Shown here: one piece after another, positions 59,786 to 64,000 of the stretch
Layout: every line of letters starts with the position of its first letter
How positions within the stretch are numbered: position 1 is the stretch's first letter
Source of the DNA: CAVUCH01 sp963739995
GTDB lineage: Bacteria; Acidobacteriota; Vicinamibacteria; Vicinamibacterales; JAENWD01
Assembly: GCA_963739995.1 (NCBI GenBank)
Contig: CAVUCH010000003.1
Span: forward strand, 1-64,000
DNA: 64,000 nucleotides
Reading direction: 5' to 3'
Program-made: the position numbers and the translations under genes
Notes under the pieces: generated by a model
What the model was told of the DNA's origin: nothing
What the model saw: only the letters and a program-made list of their open reading frames with translations
The model's database searches: none

Positions 59786-61690
59786 TTGGCGACGAACCAG
59801 ACCCCTCGTATCAATCCCCGCGATCGGAAGCCCGGCGAGCGCCGTCCGCTCGGCGGGCGACCGACCTTCTCGATCTGGTGGGTGCTCGGCACCCTGCTGT
59901 TGCTCGCTGTCGTGCAGGCGTGGTTCCTCGCGCCTGCCGGACAGTCGATCCCGTACAGCGAGTTCAAGGCGCTCATGCGCGGCGGCCAGGTCGCGGAAGT
60001 GACGGTCGGCGACACGATCATCAGCGGCCGGCTCAAGCAGGCGCGCGGCGAAGGGCGCAACGCGAGCACGCAGTTCACATCCACCCGCATCGAGGACCCG
60101 AAGCTCGTGGAGGAGCTCGAGGCGCACCAGGTGAAGTATACGGGTGAGGTCGTGAGCCGCTGGCTGCCGGAGATCCTCGGGTGGATCATCCCGCTCGTGC
60201 TGCTCGTTGCGGTCTGGAGCTTCTTCTTCCGCCGGATGAGCGGCGCGGAAGGCGGCGTCATGTCGTTCGCACGGAGCAAGGCGAAGATCTACGCCGAAGA
60301 CGATGTGAAGGTGAGCTTCTCCGACGTGGCGGGCGTGGACGAAGCCGAGGAGGAGCTGAAGGAGATTGTCGAGTTCCTCCGGAACCCCCGGAAGTACACG
60401 AACCTCGGTGGCCGCATCCCGAAAGGCGTGCTGCTCGTAGGCCCGCCGGGCACCGGCAAGACGCTGCTGGCGCGGGCGGTGGCCGGCGAAGCGAAGGTGC
60501 CCTTCTTCAGCCTGAGCGGATCCGAGTTCGTGGAGATGTTCGTCGGGGTCGGCGCGGCGCGCGTGCGCGACCTGTTCGCGCAGGCGGAAGGCAAGGCGCC
60601 CTGCATCGTGTTCATCGACGAGCTCGACGCGCTCGGCAAGATGCGCGTGCAGAGCCCGATGGGCAGCCATGAAGAACGCGAGCAGACGCTGAACCAGCTG
60701 CTCGCGGAGATGGACGGCTTCGACGCCCGCAAGGCCGTCATCATCATGGGCGCGACAAACCGGCCCGAAGTGCTGGATCCGGCCCTGCTGCGGCCTGGGC
60801 GGTTCGATCGGCAGGTGCTCGTCGACAAACCTGACATCAACGGACGCGAGCAGGTGCTGAAGATCCACACGCGAAACGTGAAGATGGTCGCGGAGATGGA
60901 CCTGCGGGTGATTGCCGGCCGCACCGCCGGATTTGCCGGCGCCGACCTGGCCAACCTGGTGAACGAAGCCGCGCTGCTCGCCGCACGGAAGGACAAGACG
61001 GCCGTCGACATGCGTGACTTCGACGAAGCCATCGATCGGCTGATTGCCGGCCTCGAGAAGAAGCGCGTGATGAACGCGAAGGAACGCGAGATCGTCGCGT
61101 ACCACGAATCCGGGCACGCCATCGTCGCATCGTCGCTGGCCGGCCTCGATCCCGTCCACAAGATCTCGATCGTGCAGCGCGGATTTGGTGCGCTGGGCTA
61201 CACGATGCAGCTGCCGTTCGAGGATCGCTACCTGATGACTCGCACCGACCTGCTGAACCAGCTCTCGGTGCTGCTGGCGGGGCGGACCGCGGAAGAGATC
61301 GCGCTCGGCGAGATCTCCACCGGCGCGCAGAACGACCTGCAGCGCGCAAGCGACATCGCCCGGGCGATGGTGACCGAGTTCGGGATGAGCGACTCGGTGG
61401 GCGCCATCAACTACGCCCCGCAGAAGCGAAGCCGGTTCCTCGACGTCGGGATGCCGAACGACACCGGGCCCTACGCCGAAGAGACTGCACAGCTGATCGA
61501 CCGCGAGGTGAAGCGGATGGTCGGCGAGTCACACGCGGTCGCCCGCCGCATCCTCAACGAGCGCCGAGCGACGCTCGAGGCGGTCACCCGACGGCTGCTG
61601 GAGAAGGAAGTGATGGAAGGCGACGAGCTCCGCGCCATCATGGCGGAGACGGCAGAGACGCCGGCAACGGCGACGCCTGCTGACGCGTGA
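59786..61690 (+). CDS. ftsH: FtsH ATP-dependent zinc metalloprotease
   Basis: 634 residues. Two transmembrane helices (WWVLGTLLLLAVVQAWFLA and ILGWIIPLVLLVAVWSFFF) with a small periplasmic domain, the AAA+ domain (Walker A GPPGTGKTLLA, Walker B IVFIDELDAL, arginine finger region RPGRFDRQV), then the M41 protease with zinc motif HESGHA and a third acidic ligand. It degrades unassembled membrane proteins and short-lived regulators. TTG start with GAGAG 8 nt upstream. The tail ends in Thr/Ala-rich residues. It sits last in the heat-shock operon. Confidence 0.95.
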   Translation: MATNQTPRINPRDRKPGERRPLGGRPTFSIWWVLGTLLLLAVVQAWFLAPAGQSIPYSEFKALMRGGQVAEVTVGDTIISGRLKQARGEGRNASTQFTSTRIEDPKLVEELEAHQVKYTGEVVSRWLPEILGWIIPLVLLVAVWSFFFRRMSGAEGGVMSFARSKAKIYAEDDVKVSFSDVAGVDEAEEELKEIVEFLRNPRKYTNLGGRIPKGVLLVGPPGTGKTLLARAVAGEAKVPFFSLSGSEFVEMFVGVGAARVRDLFAQAEGKAPCIVFIDELDALGKMRVQSPMGSHEEREQTLNQLLAEMDGFDARKAVIIMGATNRPEVLDPALLRPGRFDRQVLVDKPDINGREQVLKIHTRNVKMVAEMDLRVIAGRTAGFAGADLANLVNEAALLAARKDKTAVDMRDFDEAIDRLIAGLEKKRVMNAKEREIVAYHESGHAIVASSLAGLDPVHKISIVQRGFGALGYTMQLPFEDRYLMTRTDLLNQLSVLLAGRTAEEIALGEISTGAQNDLQRASDIARAMVTEFGMSDSVGAINYAPQKRSRFLDVGMPNDTGPYAEETAQLIDREVKRMVGESHAVARRILNERRATLEAVTRRLLEKEVMEGDELRAIMAETAETPATATPADA

Positions 61691-61733
61691 GGGCGCCTGC
61701 GGCGAACTGCATCGACCGTCGCTGCGCGCCCGG

Positions 61734-61828
61734 TGTAGCGGCCCGAGTGCCTCGGGCCGCCATTGACACCGATATCAGCCCGGATCGTGAGCCTGTCACC
61801 GACGGCCCGAGGCACTCGGGTGGCTACA
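61734..61828. repeat. Long inverted repeat between ftsH and the M56 gene
   Basis: TGTAGCGGCCCGAGTGCCTC and GAGGCACTCGGGTGGCTACA are near-perfect complements (61734-61759 and 61803-61828). The element lies between two convergent genes and could serve as a terminator for both, or be a small palindromic mobile unit. Confidence 0.8.
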
Positions 61829-61873
61829 GGTCGACTGCACATCCGACGGGCAAGAGTCACCCGACGGCTCGTT

Positions 61874-63889
61874 CTACTTCTCCGTCTTCTCTCGCGTGCG
61901 GACGTGTCCTCCACGTCCGAACACCTGGCCCAGGGCAAACGCGGCCTGCTGCCGGACCTCGGGGTCGCTGTCCTTCATCATCGCCGTGGTAAGCGCGTCG
62001 ACGGCGCTGGGATCCCCAACCTGGCTGAGCGCGAAGGCGGCCTGCTGGCGCACGTCGGGCTTTGCGTCGGTCAGCGCCTGCACGAGCGCTGGTACCGCCC
62101 CCTTGTCGCCGACCTGGCCGAGCGCGAACGCGGCCTGCTCGCGCACTTCACCGTCCGCATCCTTCAGCGCCGCGACCAGGGGCTGGATGGCCGTCGGATC
62201 ACCAATCTGCCCCAGCGCGAAGGCTGCCTGCTGGCGCACCTCTGCGTTGTCGTCCTTGAGCGCGCCCGCGATCGCCGGCACGGCTTCCTTTGCGTCGAGT
62301 TGTCCAAGCGCGAACACCGCCTGCTGCCGCACGTCCGCGTCGGTGTCGCGAAGCGCTTCGGACAGCGGGGCCACGGCCCGCGCGTCGTTCAGTTGACCGA
62401 GGCTGAACGCCGCCTGGTGCCGCACCTGGGGGCTCGAGTCCTTCAGGGCCGCGACGATCGGGTCGAATGCCAGCGGCGAGCGCATCTCCGCAAGCGCCTG
62501 CATGGCCTGCTCGCGAACCGCCGCGTTCTCGTCCTTCAATGCCGACGCGAGGGCCTGGGCAACCTGCGCACGCGCCTTCTCGTCGATCGGGTCTTCATCC
62601 GCATCCGCGTCCGAGTCGGCGTTCCGTTCATCGCCGGGCGCGACAACGGGAACAGCGCCTTGCGAACGTCGCGGGCTGCCGGCGCGCTCTTCGCGCACGG
62701 CACGGGGCGGCGTCGGCATCGGTGCCGGTGTGGGAGTCGGTGCGGGCGCCGCGGTGGGCGACGGCGTTGGCGTCGTTGGCGTCTGGGCGGATGCCTCCAC
62801 GCTGTCCGGGATGACGGCCCGTGCCTGGAGACGCAGTCCTGAGACGGGCAACACGATCAGTGCGGCCGCCGCAACCGCCCACGCGAAACGTGCACGATCG
62901 GCGGGACGGCGGCTCCGCAGCGGGTCGAGGATTGCCAGAAGCCGCCCTTCGAGCTCGGAAGGTCGCGCCATCGCGACCGCGGCCACGCCGATCCCCTGGC
63001 GACGGAACTGCCGCGCGATATCGAGCAGGTGCTCCGCGTAGTCGGACCCCCGCGTGCCGGTCACGAGCACGAGATCGTCACAGGCACGCTCGCGCTCGGC
63101 CCGCAGCCGCGCCAACGCCATCCACATCAGCGGGTTGCACCAGTGCAACGCCAGCGCAGCCTGCGCGAGGCAATGCACCACGCAATCGCGCCGGCGGATG
63201 TGCGCCAGTTCGTGCAGCAGCACCACGCGCATGCGTGCCGGACCCCAGTGCAGGGCAGCGCACGGGAGCAGAATCGCCGGCTTGGTGAATCCGCACGTCA
63301 TGGGCACCGAGAGCGCGGCCGACCACAGGAGCACCGGCGGCCGTGCGACGCCGAGCTCCGCGGCCGCCCGCTCGAGCTCCTCGTGCCACTGCTCGTCGTC
63401 TACCGTCTCCGCCGTTCGCACGATGCGGCGGGCGCCCAGAACGGACATGAAGAGCCGAACGAGCAGGATCACGGCGCCGAACGCCCACACCGCGAACACG
63501 ATCTCGGCGGTCGAGATCGCCACGGGCCTCGCGGACCGTTCGGGGCCCGCGGGCCCCGAACGTCTCTGCGGTGGTGCCGTGCTGCTCGACGTGAGGTGTT
63601 CCCCCCGGGAGGCGTTCACCGGGCGATTGGCGGCCGTGTCACGGCCGATCGGCAGGACGACTGGAGGCGCCGTCTCGAGCCGCGCCAACGACACCGGCAA
63701 GGTCACGTCCGGAACCACGACCGAGAGTGCGGGGAGCGCCAGCAGCGCGGATACTGCCGCTGCCCACACGAGATGACGCGAGGCCGCGGAGGCCCGCCAC
63801 ATCGCCCAGCAGGTAGCGACGGCCGCGCAGAGCACGATCGTGCCCTTCAGGCTCAGCTCAATCCACGTGTCGAACGACAACGGTGTCAT
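61874..63889 (-). CDS. BlaR1-like M56 metallopeptidase with C-terminal HEAT-repeat domain
   Basis: 671 residues. Membrane helices near the N-terminus and around residue 130-150, and the M56 zinc motif HELAH (226-230) with a downstream Glu (RAERERACDDLVL). After a helix (FAWAVAAAALIVLPVSGL) comes a Pro/Thr/Ala-rich linker (TPTTPTPSPTAAPAPTPT), then about seven HEAT repeats with a 31-residue period (EVRQQAAFALGQIGDPTAIQ and kin), where BlaR1 proteins carry a penicillin-binding sensor. The ATG overlaps the stop of the BlaI-like gene by 4 nt, as in other BlaI/BlaR1 pairs. The signal it senses is therefore probably different from beta-lactams. Confidence 0.9.
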   Translation of the reverse strand: MTPLSFDTWIELSLKGTIVLCAAVATCWAMWRASAASRHLVWAAAVSALLALPALSVVVPDVTLPVSLARLETAPPVVLPIGRDTAANRPVNASRGEHLTSSSTAPPQRRSGPAGPERSARPVAISTAEIVFAVWAFGAVILLVRLFMSVLGARRIVRTAETVDDEQWHEELERAAAELGVARPPVLLWSAALSVPMTCGFTKPAILLPCAALHWGPARMRVVLLHELAHIRRRDCVVHCLAQAALALHWCNPLMWMALARLRAERERACDDLVLVTGTRGSDYAEHLLDIARQFRRQGIGVAAVAMARPSELEGRLLAILDPLRSRRPADRARFAWAVAAAALIVLPVSGLRLQARAVIPDSVEASAQTPTTPTPSPTAAPAPTPTPAPMPTPPRAVREERAGSPRRSQGAVPVVAPGDERNADSDADADEDPIDEKARAQVAQALASALKDENAAVREQAMQALAEMRSPLAFDPIVAALKDSSPQVRHQAAFSLGQLNDARAVAPLSEALRDTDADVRQQAVFALGQLDAKEAVPAIAGALKDDNAEVRQQAAFALGQIGDPTAIQPLVAALKDADGEVREQAAFALGQVGDKGAVPALVQALTDAKPDVRQQAAFALSQVGDPSAVDALTTAMMKDSDPEVRQQAAFALGQVFGRGGHVRTREKTEK

Positions 63890-64000
63890 GCCCCCTCCTT
63901 GCGTGCGCGCTCGATCAACTCACCCATCCGGCGCAGCTCGTCGTCCGAGAGCTTGCGGCCGTTCTCGTCGATGAGGGCCGCCATCGCCTGTTCGGCTGAT
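63886..64000 (-). CDS. BlaI/MecI/CopY-family repressor, C-terminal end only
   Basis: Runs off the window. The visible part reads AEQAMAALIDENGRKLSDDE then LRRMGELIERARKEGA and a stop. This is the dimerisation end of BlaI-type repressors. Paired with the M56 gene by a 4-nt overlap; proteolysis by the M56 protein would release its targets by analogy with BlaI/BlaR1. Confidence 0.75.
   Translation of the reverse strand, partial: SAEQAMAALIDENGRKLSDDELRRMGELIERARKEGA

Noticed and set aside
58535..61159. Open frame of 874 codons on the minus strand opposite clpB and ftsH
   Set aside because: Spans two conserved genes of the other strand and shows no domain; a codon-bias shadow.

Overview
The window is a GC-rich chromosomal segment that looks like an Acidobacteriota genome, most likely a Vicinamibacteria-type relative. 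This is an inference from gene content: a Ser/Thr kinase fused to a TolB/WD40-type propeller, Oar-like TonB receptors with carboxypeptidase-like plug extensions, a CRTAC1/ASPIC protein, M28 and M56 peptidases, PQQ-type propellers, a DUF3179 protein and many Tat-exported enzymes. No rRNA, tRNA, CRISPR array, intact transposase or prophage was seen.

Layout. 0-16 kb: RNase HI, secreted propeller, small secreted protein, Tat-exported sugar isomerase-like proteins, kinase-propeller, FAD oxidoreductase, TonB receptor, M28 peptidase, PIG-L deacetylase and a selenium-binding-like protein. 16-24 kb: an AddA/AddB-type helicase-nuclease pair. 24-33 kb: HEAT protein, alpha/beta hydrolase, a DUF3179 protein whose CxxC is interrupted by an in-frame UGA (probable selenoprotein), a cytochrome c/PQQ dehydrogenase and a YjbQ-like protein. 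33-36 kb: desaturase and a two-component system. 36-47 kb: GntR regulator, CRTAC1 protein, Oar-like receptor, two TPR proteins and a heptaheme cytochrome c, the last three overlapping by 4 nt and so probably one unit. 47-55 kb: WbsX-like protein divergent from uronate isomerase, small proteins, PRC-barrel protein, PBP1A and TerC. 55-62 kb: a heat-shock operon hspR-cbpA-clpB-ftsH behind a HAIR-like operator. 62-64 kb: a BlaI/M56 pair, the peptidase carrying a C-terminal HEAT domain.

Three things stand out. First, the DUF3179 gene has UGA at the first Cys of CxxC, followed at selenocysteine-insertion distance by a hairpin with loop GGUCU. Second, a family of short inverted repeats built from GGCTCCAGGCTCC-like units is spread between genes and also lies in frame inside the helicase-nuclease genes, adding Pro/Gly/Ser/Arg-rich peptides. 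Third, the intergenic spaces hold short ends of lost genes (MOSC, NAD-binding dehydrogenase, epoxide hydrolase, NTF2-like, propeller).

Four otherwise intact genes (a sugar isomerase-like gene, the HEAT gene, a small secreted protein gene and clpB) each contain one single-base frameshift. The clpB case, an extra C in a C run of a well-conserved gene, suggests at least some are sequence errors rather than true mutations. Several genes without a Shine-Dalgarno site have a -10-like box 6 nt before the start codon, suggesting leaderless transcripts.
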